Source: Pratylenchus scribneri
Taxonomy: Eukaryota; Nematoda; Chromadorea; Rhabditida; Pratylenchidae
Reading direction: 5' to 3'
DNA length: 64,000 nucleotides
Assembly (NCBI GenBank): GCA_030063045.1
Contig: JAQSEB010000029.1
Location: forward strand, 1,302,001-1,366,000
Shown here: in pieces, positions 34,701 through 39,655 of the stretch
How the letters are laid out: every line of letters starts with the position of its first letter
Numbering within the stretch: position 1 is the stretch's first letter
Notes under the pieces: generated by a model
What the model was told of the DNA's origin: nothing
The model's database searches: none
What the model saw: the letters and a program-made list of their open reading frames with translations, nothing else
Made by a program: the position numbers and the translations under genes

Positions 34701-35309
34701 ATTGTATGGCCTTAAAAATTTATTTTTAGATACAAAAATTAAATTCCATGAGTTTTAGGTAATTAATTGGCATCTATTTAATTAATTCCAAAAAAATATT
34801 ATTTAATTTATGGCGATAAAAAATAAATTTAGCACTAAAATACTTCTCCTCAAGAATTTTAATTTTTGATTGAAAAAGTTATTAATAAATTCGATGATAT
34901 TAAGGGTAAAATCAATTACCACCCATTTAAATATTTAATCCATTGCCAGATTCGACTTTTGTCTCCCGAAATTGCACGTCAAGTAATTCATGTGGTGAAC
35001 GGCACTGCCCCTGGCAAAGGTGGTGGCCATGGCTCATCGCGTTCATCCTCAATTACAACGAACACCACAAATGGAATTGTTGGAGTAAACGATGAAATGG
35101 CCGGAAATGCTGTGGAACAATTGAAGGCACCATTGGTGGGCGCCAGATTGAACAAGGACAACAATTTGGAGTGGACATTCTTGGTGGATGGCGCCGCAGG
35201 CAGCGAAATGGAATTGACCGTCAAATGGGAGGCCGAATATCCACCAAATGAGAAATTGGAATTCAAAGAAAAACGTGGGAAATCAGAGGATGATGCTGAA
35301 GATTATTGA
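7783..35309 (+). CDS. F37C4.5-like protein (DUF4140 + DUF4139), 10 exons, split by a Maverick-bearing intron
   Basis: Exons: 7783-7929, 7979-8098, 8534-8647, 9049-9272, 9322-9391, 10373-10501, 10552-10897, 34027-34188, 34235-34474, 34950-35309 (about 636 residues). Every junction is GT-AG and all phases agree except inside exon 7. The N-terminal exons match the DUF4140 domain (LPISQVTVYTERAEVKR), followed by a coiled coil. The later exons match the DUF4139 beta domain (ITYFGMISQKSGEDWQNVK, then VPSKNTNVYMSA and YPLLKGPVSIYLNN). The molecular function of this family is unknown. Exon 7 contains one base too many: the frame moves between about 10,580 and 10,605, with no intron signal. This is either a real lesion or a consensus error. 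Intron 7 (10,898-34,026) contains the whole Maverick, yet the reading phase on both sides (EHK | VTIAVLNF) still joins correctly. Confidence 0.88.
8640..8975. repeat. MITE-like family A (copy 2), in intron 3 of the F37C4.5-like gene
   Basis: Inverted-repeat arms related to those at 1150-1426 (CTTTTGGCAACC near 8730, ATAGCCACCAGACCAGTCTT near 8915). Non-coding. Confidence 0.5.
9470..10310 (-). repeat. 45-bp minisatellite element (copy 3, longest array)
   Basis: About 16 units of the 45-base repeat, same orientation as the 3.5 kb copy, with the same end frame (ATACCATTCAATGCGTC, GGGTATATGATTTTAGAATA). It lies in the intron before exon 6 of the F37C4.5-like gene and accounts for most of that intron. 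Confidence 0.9.
10945..11154. repeat. Dispersed repeat R1 in the Maverick-bearing intron, left flank
   Basis: Contains the R1 phrases (GGCCATTCTTTTGCCTATAA, GGAAAGCGATATAATATTCG). It ends beside the Maverick target duplication at 11155-11160. A second R1-like block lies just beyond the right end (33830-33930). Confidence 0.55.
11161..11432 (+). repeat. Left terminal inverted repeat of the Maverick
   Basis: Matches the complement of 33462-33785, essentially perfectly for the first ~120 bases and then with indels. It contains several short internal repeats built on AAAGATCATT and CTCGAGTCC. These differ in number between the two ends, so the arms are unequal in length. Confidence 0.9.
11440..11820. 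repeat. 63-bp subterminal tandem repeat inside the Maverick left end
   Basis: About six units contain CCATTGGATATATCCAAAAG, GGGCGTGGCCTATAATGTAT and AGATGTACTATGGAATACGA. TTGGATATATCCAA is a perfect 14-base palindrome in each unit, and each unit also has TATAATGTATAG. The period is a multiple of three, so long frames are open on both strands; I treat them as by-products. The array has no counterpart at the right end. The stretch 11,820-12,127 after it holds nothing identifiable. Confidence 0.9.
12128..12517 (-). CDS. Small single-pass membrane protein of the Maverick
   Basis: 129 residues, intronless, last gene of the minus-strand structural block. A hydrophobic segment lies at about residues 29-50 (LLYLAEALLGLSILCCLLTL), preceded by an acidic/polar N-terminus and followed by a charged, Ser/Asp-rich tail. 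No family recognised. A strong TATA box lies ~90 bases upstream (12,604-12,616). Position and membrane segment would fit a minor virion or membrane-interacting protein, but that is a guess. It is far too short for the fusion glycoproteins carried by some nematode Mavericks. Confidence 0.7.
   Translation of the reverse strand: MNYSQILENYKQENVWTELEEYRQMARNLLYLAEALLGLSILCCLLTLRWMQRSGCMNRNKIHQEGEEIKIGWIDGEKGNASISFHDTTLDLDEGNIRSEGNGRLKRSERQWRNMDELKTKLGMACTKK
12604..12616 (-). promoter_or_regulatory. TATA box upstream of the small membrane protein gene
   Basis: On the minus strand the sequence reads GATATATAAATAG, about 90 bases before the ATG at 12,517. It lies in the 136-base gap after the major capsid gene, the longest gap in the block. 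Confidence 0.6.
12654..13985 (-). CDS. Major capsid protein (double jelly-roll, F54H12.2-like)
   Basis: 443 residues, intronless. The order and composition match the nematode F54H12.2-like family, which corresponds to the Maverick/Polinton major capsid protein: an N-terminal Pro/Val strand region, a central RLDFDLGNQELYLLNNLDLL segment, and a C-terminal jelly-roll with the DSCGFELLRSGTTSIRM stretch. The role would be formation of hexon-like trimers of an icosahedral shell. The frame is intact with no stop, which matters for whether the element could still make particles. Spacing to the upstream 204-residue gene is 27 bases, tight enough for co-transcription. The start is the first ATG, followed by SCPKK. 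Confidence 0.88.
   Translation of the reverse strand: MSCPKKISDQSGLAFNSALNIFSVPPTNVSVCKSFFREVLPLSTITQESPYLFRMFSDNLWTDLSRVYLHLELSIEKFHNGNWIAITAADDTEIGPIQSIGQTFIQQLKVEAGNTELYDSGPLYPYKAYLTQELSYSASVKDHFMAAAGYHRSKRHNDRADSGFLARCAPFASGAKAQFLSRLDFDLGNQELYLLNNLDLLFTLYRGKDAFLLECLRAAGLGGTQYRLYLHDIKLYVKMVEVQPSLNLSIYKMLEQKPATYAVRKTEIKSCFLSAGRTEIEHNVFSAAIPRRITIGLVNNGAFNGMMTNTPFNFIPFDIREISVHAGGQIYPAVPHRMNFGSSLCVRPIVDMYEALGVANSDRSFDITFEQFKDGWTLFVIALTSTLDDSCGFELLRSGTTSIRMQFNSAIPAPGAEMIVLGEFDQLIMIDYNRHIVSDSKIG
14013..14627 (-). CDS. Basic, glycine-rich virion core-like protein
   Basis: 204 residues. A Gly-rich N-terminus (DIQGGGGGQALMSGGMAAS) is followed by a helical middle (VGREVGAAIGRQGLESGSRA) and a strongly basic tail (KRGRRKQTKNKKTNRGKKK). 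The arrangement resembles small basic adenovirus-like core or pVI/pX-type proteins found next to the protease and capsid genes in Mavericks, so a DNA-binding or capsid-cementing role is likely but inferred. It lies between the protease and major capsid genes. A TATA-like TATATAAATACC lies ~50 bases upstream. Confidence 0.72.
   Translation of the reverse strand: MHSDFDPNSVDWSFFAMGDIQGGGGGQALMSGGMAASYPVFSGMAFQRGAGIGSVLRSLWRFLLPVGREVGAAIGRQGLESGSRALSGILDGKDVKETLVSEGKSRLKNLLDKAANNLNKQKGSGGNNFDFKRYKRVATTGLHVDNPTTDGPVDEHIKRRLLSTLGPSTIIKRGRRKQTKNKKTNRGKKKSGIPPLKVDALGPY
14674..14686 (-). promoter_or_regulatory. TATA box upstream of the core-like protein gene
   Basis: The minus strand reads TATATAAATACC, about 50 bases before the ATG at 14,627, within the 67-base gap after the protease gene. 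Confidence 0.55.
14695..15162 (-). CDS. Adenain-like cysteine protease (maturation protease)
   Basis: 155 residues, intronless. The catalytic pattern of adenovirus-type (C5-like) proteases is visible: His54 in GSHWVAIYVE, an acidic residue at 67 or 70 in CDYFDS, Gln100 in the oxyanion position and Cys107 in LSCGKHVIYFLHRRC. The role would be processing of capsid and core precursors during particle maturation. The length is short compared with adenain (about 200 residues) but usual for Mavericks. It is 48 bases downstream of the penton-like gene. The frame is complete and all candidate catalytic residues are present, so it may be active. Confidence 0.88.
   Translation of the reverse strand: MYTSEINKILRRNRRTASSYIGCFPADRIPRGRALVYPHCMVVNTDDSSLPGSHWVAIYVESPMQCDYFDSLAQWPPKSPEIFTYLQQFNQVNRLKEPIQSALSLSCGKHVIYFLHRRCQGWPLLRIVRHLSQCKTDGDRLVSEFVRKFVFDHRH
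15211..16302 (-). CDS. Minor capsid (penton-like) protein with internal coiled coil
   Basis: 363 residues, intronless. The N-terminal segment (SFYVVCPSNTMVEGNRTNSF, then VRLPRKLHF and MVGLAVLVYPNTW) and the C-terminal segment (YVYVPDLIEPVFIGD to the end) look like strands of one beta domain. They are separated by a long charged helical insert at about residues 85-200 (KETEKESEELAKKL, REDAKKMRAKETERILAEK). Position between integrase and protease and overall form match Maverick minor capsid/penton proteins, expected at five-fold vertices. The coiled-coil insert suggests a spike or a trimerisation device. A TATA motif lies ~50 bases upstream, overlapping the integrase stop. Confidence 0.75.
   Translation of the reverse strand: MTSAISSISKSTSFYVVCPSNTMVEGNRTNSFRVRLPRKLHFHSQWMVGLAVLVYPNTWPSLGTTEQQFVRLIWQTGAQLQIPIPSASMKNPMELVTALNQSIVADADHLAKRLEAADIVWKETEKESEELAKKLVLPRFVTIKEGEEERSHSVEVVEKYLWRREDAKKMRAKETERILAEKLTSKLNEMDIQLVKSAREMGGLKKWMDAYKTPELYCKFGFDGERQRFRLKLDKDYVQCMELSAQLAYMLGFPNVRLEDASNLARFMPDMRGGVSTFYVYVPDLIEPVFIGDVAAPVLRVVNIRGQPDEIVEECYPIIQYHRLIKREFQEIFIEIRTANSKLMPFQYGTCSLTLHFKKMPYF
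16349..16358 (-). promoter_or_regulatory. TATA box upstream of the penton-like gene
   Basis: The minus strand reads CATATAAAAACC, about 50 bases before the ATG at 16,302, and overlaps the last codons of the integrase gene. Confidence 0.55.
16352..17560 (-). CDS. Retroviral-type integrase (DD35E) with C-terminal chromodomain
   Basis: 402 residues, intronless. The rve core has Asp85 in WQADLADM, Asp147 in MTDSGREF and Glu183 in AGMAERANRSIKERL. The second and third residues are 35 apart, a complete DD35E triad. A basic SH3-like region follows (RPRFRLGDEVRVERRR), then a chromodomain at about 361-402 (IYEIERIVKRQRRKG, VKWKGYSEKHNSW). It would cut the ends of the linear element and join them to host DNA with a 6-bp stagger, matching the observed TTTATT duplication. 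The chromodomain could direct insertion to particular chromatin. All key residues are present, so it could be functional. Confidence 0.93.
   Translation of the reverse strand: MTAQNTREIDDILDSLYKDPSSSTCFTSMEPLFQAAKKIDGNIRRSQVGDYLARQRVYTLHKRVVRKFKRLSTRASGLHTDWQADLADMQRLKRWNGGNGYMLVCIDVLSRQLFVEPVRSKHSGDMIDAFERVFTRCGYIPWRLMTDSGREFTAAQVQSYFRRRQVQHHCMQTSPLWHAGMAERANRSIKERLYRYFTHRGTNAWVGVIQRIVNALNSSPNSAIFGLRPRDITFANAEQLRKRLERKMQKEWSEKRRRKRLGGRPRFRLGDEVRVERRRNVFRKGYLPTFSDELFHVTRVREQPNQPCSYRLSDSNGQLLPGWYYAQELCLVRSTERYQKGNEDEADSNASDLEEKNENGDRIYEIERIVKRQRRKGVDYCLVKWKGYSEKHNSWIPATTII
17607..18569 (-). CDS. Charged Maverick protein of unknown function
   Basis: 320 residues, intronless. An N-terminal motif (KRMLLIPEDVYRTL) resembles the start of a protein common in Mavericks. 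A Ser/Glu/Lys-rich low-complexity middle follows (RKSPRKRRIRSREERQ, SSSSPETSSSSAD). The conserved-looking C-terminal part (YRLMHGDFRAIANSNIQELL, then PPGYKTFINAAKKDPYL) ends in a lysine run. It sits between integrase and the pX-like gene, and its start is one base from the pX-like stop. No catalytic motif was seen; a virion-associated or DNA-binding role is possible. Confidence 0.65.
   Translation of the reverse strand: MRFGKRMLLIPEDVYRTLMSIHQQPNDAARGKTALGFVNDRVNAISKGDEPSTSALNDSERAIGYQQEFKRMRKLQQDVDEHPMNVRVENLSSTTDKVLKAIEDVKKEAPSPKRKSPRKRRIRSREERQSDSGPQNSTEYDTVDDDHHSTKQSSGLTSSSSPETSSSSADTEVPNIGLEENEQNRRRYQEAMNYTQRNTERLPVDRDGRIYRLMHGDFRAIANSNIQELLQYHFAADKAGVQPPGYKTFINAAKKDPYLAERLFPKHDANIVEGPTTSSSARGKRGGGYDEKKKKKIVRSLIIKRHDPFPIKIYFKPQIW
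18571..19020 (-). CDS. pX-like small basic protein with hydrophobic C-terminus
   Basis: 149 residues, intronless. It has a basic N-terminal half (HIRRNIHFLQRVAACRTKR), a conserved middle (LLCLVECCLNLLRGRVPKPK), Arg/Leu-rich helices, and a glycine-led hydrophobic tail (GGGLPALIPLVISAVLPVI). This layout recurs in Maverick and adintovirus-like elements as a short protein of unknown role, likely a membrane-active or core virion component. It starts 8 bases after the ATPase stop and abuts the 320-residue gene, consistent with one transcript. Confidence 0.72.
   Translation of the reverse strand: MGKHRSENNGKPTISKSTSSKSNKKFAISGHIRRNIHFLQRVAACRTKRHHNRLRQILSTSGPEQLLCLVECCLNLLRGRVPKPKQRLLNRLRSQAPQLRAFCKARSARTAREHLQQEGGGLPALIPLVISAVLPVIVEKVIDKISNSQ
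19029..19808 (-). CDS. FtsK/HerA-type genome-packaging ATPase
   Basis: 259 residues, intronless. Walker A is GCTGSGKSEW (Lys42, Ser43) and Walker B is LLLVLDD (121-127), followed by a polar strand (SIVLVTQHLF) typical of packaging ATPases of adenovirus-like and Polinton elements. It would pump DNA into the capsid. The first gene of the minus-strand structural block, its promoter region is shared with the divergent PAZ gene. The first ATG (19,808) lies only a few bases from a TATATA run. The second in-frame ATG (19,775, residue 12, MDSGGKG) is 37-61 bases from that run and so fits the TATA spacing of the sister genes better. Confidence 0.92.
   Translation of the reverse strand: MNICENVWRGKMDSGGKGSEENANIFQHPFTMCVSGCTGSGKSEWVLRLIKNAAEMITPTPRWLLYCYGEMNANIFRLQQQEAKQNFDTPIDGEQFKVSVHYGVPDEGQIQKAASDCGGRLLLVLDDLMMGLRSPFLDLLFTRGSHNWGCSIVLVTQHLFASPHLRVARNNSHYLVLMRNPVGALQIRNLATQLFPGRQAHQFFVEAYADATVQQFGYLLVDMHPTTPIQFRLRTHIYPGEQCIVYIANEGITSGNKGT
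19809..19912. promoter_or_regulatory. Divergent promoter with long TATATA run
   Basis: The 104-base gap between the minus-strand ATPase and plus-strand PAZ genes contains an alternating TA run at about 19,812-19,838, with embedded TATAAATA on the minus strand. It is the only divergent intergenic region in the element and is well placed to drive both sets of genes. Confidence 0.6.
19913..21093 (+). CDS. Stand-alone PAZ-domain protein encoded by the Maverick
   Basis: Two exons, 19913-20065 and 20110-21093 (44-base intron GTATCAG...TTTTAG; phases agree), 378 residues. The N-terminal ~210 residues are acidic and disordered (DDDDDDDSTPP, EEEEEEEQQMKE). Residues ~212-332 read as a PAZ domain of Argonaute type: an opening LLDYLCAYM helix, LRTSHL, then TVRQYYYVRHNRKL, HPYLPCL and PLEVIAV, which match the core beta strands and the end-binding module in order. 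No MID, PIWI or RNase domain follows; instead there is a short Cys/His-rich tail (CGCHHHHCCC). PAZ domains bind small-RNA 3' ends. A free PAZ protein in a virus-like element suggests small-RNA sequestration, but that is inference. A captured host Argonaute fragment is the likely origin. Confidence 0.8.
21094..21242 (+). promoter_or_regulatory. Short gap with splice-acceptor-like signal before the TBP-like gene
   Basis: The 149-base AT-rich gap ends with a T-rich tract and TTTTTGTAG at about 21,223-21,231, eleven bases before the ATG. In nematodes a T-rich AG acceptor just upstream of a start commonly marks spliced-leader addition, and gaps of ~100 bases are typical of operons. A TATAATG also lies 33-41 bases upstream, so an independent promoter cannot be excluded. 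Confidence 0.35.
21243..22007 (+). CDS. TATA-binding-protein homologue encoded by the Maverick
   Basis: 254 residues from the ATG at 21,243, intronless. Two direct TBP repeats are clear. Repeat 1 (about 5-105) has PIPSLQNSTITFRL, YCPRRFHAIIMRLR and VIVFSSGRLVMTG. Repeat 2 (about 130-250) has HLRNLVGARRLPFPLALLPL, QFPGLRCALRL and SLVFRTGRMIVTG, ending in EQIYSQF. The four phenylalanines that kink DNA in TBP have counterparts at 44, 65, 194 and 219. Compared with canonical TBP (~180-residue core) each repeat holds an extra acidic or polar insert. It would act in the nucleus at TATA boxes, and several genes of this element have clear TATA boxes. It could be a host TBP or TRF capture, or an older viral lineage. 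Confidence 0.88.
   Translation: MIFTPIPSLQNSTITFRLNRSFTPNEYLALARHGVNTEYCPRRFHAIIMRLRSTTMGGSVTVIVFSSGRLVMTGIRQHLQSTNDNNNISPQIQSLIGRICRQLDRSLAAGYRMGECGEPDGTTPSPPNLRAHSIHLRNLVGARRLPFPLALLPLREWMMEAYRTRLPLQPITEGQTWPIRNVTVINCVLDQTQFPGLRCALRLDDGDEEAGYELTSLVFRTGRMIVTGVNTIGQMERGLDVLEQIYSQFPSPNF
22110..27348 (-). CDS. polB: Maverick DNA polymerase B (protein-primed type), 10 exons
   Basis: Introns are at 26297-26342, 25866-25908, 25030-25077, 24567-24618, 24134-24187, 23764-23816, 23319-23364, 23037-23082 and 22393-22442 (43-54 bases, all GT-AG). Order: Ser-rich N-terminus, a region with LVGFSLQPPGWSRP and DTYCLARAIVLGL, a Cys/His cluster (CPDCESP...), a long Asp/Glu run, Exo I YWDVETE, Exo II AHNGGRYDIH, Exo III EYCSNDVRIL, FHGC, motif A DIVSLYP (split by an intron), motif B KMLLNSLYGKL, motif C YCDTDS, then PFGW and an acidic tail. 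This gives about 1,600 residues. It replicates the element, probably from a terminal protein primer. Exon 1 has one base too many: the frame changes near 27,105-27,135 with no intron signal, so either the gene is broken there, the start is downstream at 27,167, or the consensus has an error. Confidence 0.92.
27349..27756. other. AT-rich gap between polB and the two-RING gene
   Basis: About 400 bases upstream of the polB ATG and downstream of the RING stop. It is A/T-rich, with TTTGATTTAAAATAATTGAT-type phrases. No coding frame and no clear TATA box were recognised. It must hold the polB promoter unless polB is in a longer transcript. Confidence 0.4.
27757..28553 (-). CDS. Protein with two tandem RING-type zinc fingers
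   Basis: About 265 residues visible. Two modules of ~98 residues repeat: a leader (LSDREVDDML / LTNEEASDML), then QCPVC...RSRNCRHGFCSLCF...RFCSLCRVELYV and QCPVC...RSRNCGHGMCPLCF...RFCPQCHVELYVP. The eight zinc-binding positions of a RING-like cross-brace are kept in both. An N-terminal coiled segment (NRERRDLQQRARQLRAQF) and glutamine-rich linkers lie outside. RING proteins usually act as ubiquitin ligases; in a virus-like element one would redirect host protein turnover, an inference. The frame has no ATG upstream of the first module and begins after a TTAG at 28,554, so the start codon is probably in an upstream exon I could not place. Confidence 0.75.
28554..28806. other. AT-rich gap; unplaced first exon of the two-RING gene likely here
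   Basis: The acceptor-like TTCATCATTAG (minus strand) ends at 28,554. No in-frame ATG exon with a good donor could be fixed in the 250 bases upstream. Otherwise nothing recognisable. Confidence 0.3.
28807..31459 (-). CDS. Probable ssDNA-binding (OB-fold-like) protein, 15 exons, with repeated exons
   Basis: Exons, 5' to 3': 31459-31232, 31129-31073, 30993-30925, 30837-30769, 30683-30615, 30566-30507, 30419-30348, 30253-30182, 30087-30016, 29955-29890, 29831-29775, 29729-29515, 29464-29175, 29126-29052, 28994-28807. All are GT-AG and the phases sum to 552 residues. The N-terminal half is low complexity, from repeated phase-0 exons (QLSTSAGISAHP type ×4, then GVIGGANPGGNVIQQ type ×4). Residues ~365-465 look like an OB fold (LRGVVRQISIRETSAG, RRTVNVYGWENTAG, IEMTHLMVMDQTG). 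The C-terminus is acidic and Gln-rich, as in SSB proteins. It probably coats single-stranded DNA during polB replication. The fold call is by eye, so moderate. Confidence 0.6.
30016..30347 (-). repeat. Perfect 166-bp tandem duplication of an exon plus its intron
   Basis: 30016-30181 and 30182-30347 read as identical. Each holds a 72-base phase-0 exon and the adjoining AT-rich intron. Diverged versions follow at 30348-30510 and about 30507-30590, so the exon was duplicated repeatedly, the last time very recently. Confidence 0.9.
31460..33461. other. Non-coding right subterminal region of the Maverick with degenerate repeats
   Basis: About 2 kb, A/T-rich. The block GGCGGAATTGTAAATTTCT is repeated at 31,500-31,640. 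From 31,680 to 32,480 a ~110-base unit recurs imperfectly (TTAAAATTGAATGGGTAAAT, TTCAATGCAATTGCCTAAAG). A possible short minus-strand exon-like stretch at about 32,825-32,885 has an acceptor and a donor, but no partner was found. The long repeat-filled arm may hold replication or packaging signals; nothing in it proves this. Confidence 0.45.
33462..33785 (-). repeat. Right terminal inverted repeat of the Maverick
   Basis: Complement of the left repeat (11161-11432), ending GCCGTATTGTAGT at 33,785. It contains more AAAGATCATT/CTCGAGTC sub-repeats than the left arm. It is followed by the target duplication TTTATT at 33786-33791. Confidence 0.9.
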
Positions 35310-35509
35310 ATGAGTATTGAAAATTGATAATGAAATCCATTTGGATTATTTATTTTGCTAATTTATGATTAATTCCATTTACGGATTAAATGATGATTAA
35401 TTATTTTTAAAATAATACATATTTTTTACAATGAATAATTCAAAAAATTTAAAAATTCGTGCCAAATTATTTTCAAAAAAGAGAAAGAGAAACTAAAAAG
35501 AAGGAGGGA

Positions 35510-36545
35510 AAAAATCAGAATTAAAACTTTCCGGAAAGAAATCAGAATTAAAACTTATTCCGGAAAGAAATCAGAATTAAAAAATTCCGGAAAGAAATCA
35601 GAATTAAAACTTTCCGGAAAGAAATCAGAATTAAAACTTTCCGGAAAGAAATCAGAATTAAAACTTTCCGGAAAGAAATCAGAATTAAAACTTTCCGGAA
35701 AGAAATCAGAATTAAAACTTTCAGGAAAGAAATCAGAATTAAAACTTTCCGGAAAGAAATCAGAATTAAAACTTTCCGGAAAGAAATCAGAATTAAAACT
35801 TTCCGGAAAGAAATCAGAATTAAAACTTATTCCGGAAAGAAATCAGAATTAAAACTTTCCGGAAAGAAATCAGAATTAAAACTTTCCGGAATGAAATCAG
35901 AATTCCGGAAAGAAATCAGAATTAAAACTTTCCGGAAAGAAATCAGAATTAAAACTTTCCGGAAAGAAATCAGAATTAAAACTTTCCGGAAAGAAATCAG
36001 AATTAAAACTTATTCCGGAAAGAAATCAGAATTAAAACTTATTCCGGAAAGAAATCAGAATTAAAACTTTCCGGAATGAAATCAGAATTCCGGAAAGAAA
36101 TCAGAATTAAAACTTTCCGGAATGAAATCAGAATTCCGGAAAGAAATCAGAATTAAAACTTTCCGGAAAGAAATCAGAATTAAAACTTTCCGGAATGAAA
36201 TCAGAATTCCGGAAAGAAATCAGAATTAAAACTTTCCGGAAAGAAATCAGAATTAAAACTTTCCGGAAAGAAATCAGAATTAAAACTTATTCCGGAAAGA
36301 AATCAGAATTAAAACTTATTCCGGAAAGAAATCAGAATTAAAACTTTCCGGAAAGAAATCAGAATTAAAACTTATTCCGGAAAGAAATCAGAATTAAAAC
36401 TTATTCCGGAAAGAAATCAGAATTAAAACTTATTCCGGAAAGAAATCAGAATTAAAACTTTCCGGAAAGAAATCCGAATTAAAGCTTTCCGGAAAGAAAT
36501 CAGAATTAAAACTTTCCGGAATGAAATCAGAATTAAAACTTGAAA
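35510..36545 (+). repeat. 27-bp satellite array (TTCCGGAA-containing), orientation 1
   Basis: About 37 units of AAATCAGAATTAAAACTTTC plus CGGAAAG, with 29-base variants (ACTTATTCCGGAAAG) and shortened units. Each unit contains the palindrome TTCCGGAA. The same satellite lies in opposite orientation at 42,660-43,795. The array begins about 200 bases after the F37C4.5-like stop. Confidence 0.95.
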
Positions 36546-36861
36546 GAAACATTAAAATTCTCCTAAAGAGTCTAATTAACTATAAATGGGAAAAAAGAAA
36601 ATAATTTAATTGGAAAATTGAAATGGAAGGAACACAAGTCTAATTTTCCCTCGGGATCTATTATAATGCGATTTAAAAATATAAATTTATCATATTTCTT
36701 CAGAATTTTATTGAAAATTTCGTAAAAAGGGGGAAATAGAAAGCATTTGGATTCAAGCTAATTTTAATACAACGCAATATGGGTGGTATGGTAATATTAA
36801 AAAATATAAAAGTACGAATATATACTGATGGCTTGTTTATTTTTATTTTCCAATTTGCAGT

Positions 36862-38365
36862 TCATGTATCTCCTTTACGACTTAATTCAGAACAGAAATT
36901 CTGAAATATTTTTTAAATTTAATAAATTAATTTCCTTTAACCATGCAATTTTTATGATGTTCATTCACTTTGTTCACCTCTTCCTGTACCCATTGTGCAA
37001 CAAGTTGGCATGTAAAATCCTATAAAATTAATACAAAAATGTGTTTAAATTCATTCTAAAATGAACTCTTTGAAATTCATCAAGCGTCTCATTGTAGTCA
37101 AGAACTTTCCGGGTGAACCAAGACAAATATTGGGCGCTTCGTTGTAAATTTACTGCAGTTTTCAGGAGGGCCTCCGCTGCTTTCAATCGACTTTTTGTGG
37201 ATTTCTCGGCCTAAAAATTAATTTATTAAAATTTCCAAAAAATAATAACATCGTCATTGTTGTCGTTTCCTTCAATCAAAGCCAACAAATCGTTGCTTTC
37301 TTTATGCAATTTTGTGCCCAATGTGTTCTTGCGCCAAGATAGCCATGAGACATCGGTTTTGCCAGTTTCGCCTTCTCTTAATTTTTCGGGATTGAGCATC
37401 TTAAAAGCTAAATATAAAAGTCGAAAGGATAAGTTCCTAAACTGGCTTCAACGCATTCAATGTCCGTTCAGAATCTTCCAATTCCCGTAGATACTAAAAA
37501 TGAATGAATTTGTTGGGAACAATTAATTAAAAAAGATGACAATTAATTTACAACAAAATTATTGAATTTATCCATAATTTTTAGTCTATAAAAAGTAACT
37601 TTTGTGGCCAAAAAACTAGAATAAATCAAGCACTTTTTTAAAGCCCATCTTGCTTGAAGTCTAGTCCTAATCTAAACTAATTCACTAATCCCAAATACTT
37701 TGTTATTGTCAAGTTTTATTTGTAAATTCAATAATTTTATGGGTAAATTTATATTTTCTCACTTTTAAGCCTAATCCTAATCTAATAAACCTAATTAACT
37801 TACATTTTGTTGTCAAGTTTTATGACCAATTTTTTGTTGAAAAAAAAATGTTATGGGTATATTCAATAATTTTAATATTTAAAATTGTGTAATTTTCTCT
37901 CTTAATTAATTTTAAAATAAAAATTTATTTACTTCATCAATTTGATCCTCGTAAATTTCCTATAAAATTGTAATTAATTATTCATCTTACAAATATTTTA
38001 TAGTCACATTATCTTTGTTATCCAACAGCTCCTTGAGGCGTTCATTCAGCGTTTGCATATGGCCAATGGTTTCATCAATTGTCAGCTTAATTTCCGCCAA
38101 ATTTGGCACTTCATTCGGTTTTTCGGGCACTTTTAAAGGAATTTAATATTAAATCCTCCTCCCCAGACTCACCGGAAGCCCCTTCCGGAAGGCCCTGGGG
38201 CTTTCTGAGGAAAACGGAGCCAAAAAGGAGCATATCAACTTTTTGTTGGATGTCACTGATTTCATTGACAATTTGGTCAAAATGCAAATCCTCTTGTGGG
38301 TAATTGTGGACATTACCGCTGGAATTGCCGCCAACGGGCGTGTTGGGTTCCTCCTCATCATACAT
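36862..38365 (-). CDS. Unrecognised coiled-coil protein, 8 exons
   Basis: Exons, 5' to 3': 38365-38173, 38129-38008, 37959-37933, 37493-37443, 37399-37250, 37210-37067, 37019-36942, 36900-36862. All junctions are GT-AG and the phases are consistent, giving 267 residues. An acidic N-terminus (MYDEEEPNTPVGG) precedes heptad-like helices (FDQIVNEISDIQQKVDMLL, LTIDETIGHMQTLNERLKEL, KSRLKAAEALLKTAVNLQ). No signal peptide or membrane segment. The small size and coiled-coil content would suit a subunit of a larger complex, but I do not recognise the family. Confidence 0.65.
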
Positions 38366-38439
38366 TTTTTATTATGGGTGAATAATATTTAATCTGCCAA
38401 AAAAGTATTGAAAATATTAAGCTAAAAATTGTTCAGTTC

Positions 38440-38640
38440 AGTTGTTTTGTCCAACATTCACAAACCAAATATACCCAAAATTGGATAGAGCTGGTCAAGA
38501 TGGACGCATTAAATGGTATATAATTTGTTATGGTTTGTTCAAATTGAACGGTTTAAACACATTTTGGTTTAATGGTTTAAAACTAAGTTTAAAATTGATT
38601 AAATCAAAACCAAAACATATCTAATAGGTTTAGGTTTAGG
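38440..38640 (+). repeat. Collapsed copy of the 45-bp minisatellite element
   Basis: Both end frames are present (ATACCCAAAATTGGATAGAG, TATAATTTGTTATGGTTTG) with about one internal unit left. The following 38,650-39,650 is non-coding and contains R1-type repeat blocks (39,140-39,600). Confidence 0.7.
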
Positions 38641-39655
38641 TTTGGGGTCCCGCTTAACTTCATTAAGCTTTTCGGCAATTACAAAATTTTTTCGGAAAAT
38701 TAAATAATTTTCTTTTATTATTTTCACGCTTTTTGAATTGAATGCGGAAAATTGTGTGATCAATTGGAAAAATGGCCAAATCACCCCTAAAGAATTTTGC
38801 CCTTCAGGGATAATTGGTTGAATGAAGGGGAAAAATCGGTAAATTTAGAGCAGAGCAGCTGCTCAAGAATGAGTGATCTCAGTCAATGTTTTTTGGAACT
38901 CAATGGTGGGCCAAAAGAAGGGATTGAAAAAAAGTAAAAGCGGACAGCAGATGGATGGATGGAATCGATTGGAGGATTTTTTTGGGGAAATCCGAAACGG
39001 ACATCCAATAAAATCGAGAAAAAAATGCATTTAATAAAAATTAATAAATTATAAAATTTTGGGGTTTATCTTCATTTTTTCATGCAATAAATTATAAAAA
39101 ATGGAAGAAAAATGCGAAACAGGACATTTCAGTACCCTCTTTCAATATCCTGCCTTTCTTTTGGACATAGCTCTAAAAAGAATCAACCAATCTAGGATGG
39201 CGAATAAGTCATTCGAAAGCTTTAAAAAATTACCTCTAAAAATGGCTATTACTATTTTTTTAAATTAAAAAATTTAGTAAAATAAGTGGCTTTTTCTCTT
39301 GAACTGAATATATTACCAGCAGCTCGAATCCAAAAATAAATCTCAAATACATTATCCCGTGGCCGAAAACCTATTCATCTAAAAGAAAATTATTAAACTA
39401 TGGTAAGATGCGAATTTGAGATCTCCATTCTAACTAGTATCTTTAATTAAAGACATTAACTTTTTTATAAATCGGATTTTTTTAAATTTTATTTTAGCCA
39501 TTTTTCAGAGGACATATAATGCATTCGAATGGTATATTGCCTTCCCGAATTGATTATTTCATTATGGAGATATAGTCAAAAGATTAATCCCGGTATTGAA
39601 ATGCGGGTACTGAAACTTCCCATAATTAAATTAAAACAAAATGAATAATTCCTTT

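Noticed and set aside
38111..38365. Single-exon reading of the coiled-coil gene start through 38,111
   Set aside because: A GT donor at 38,172 and downstream exons give a longer consistent protein; read-through part is intron.
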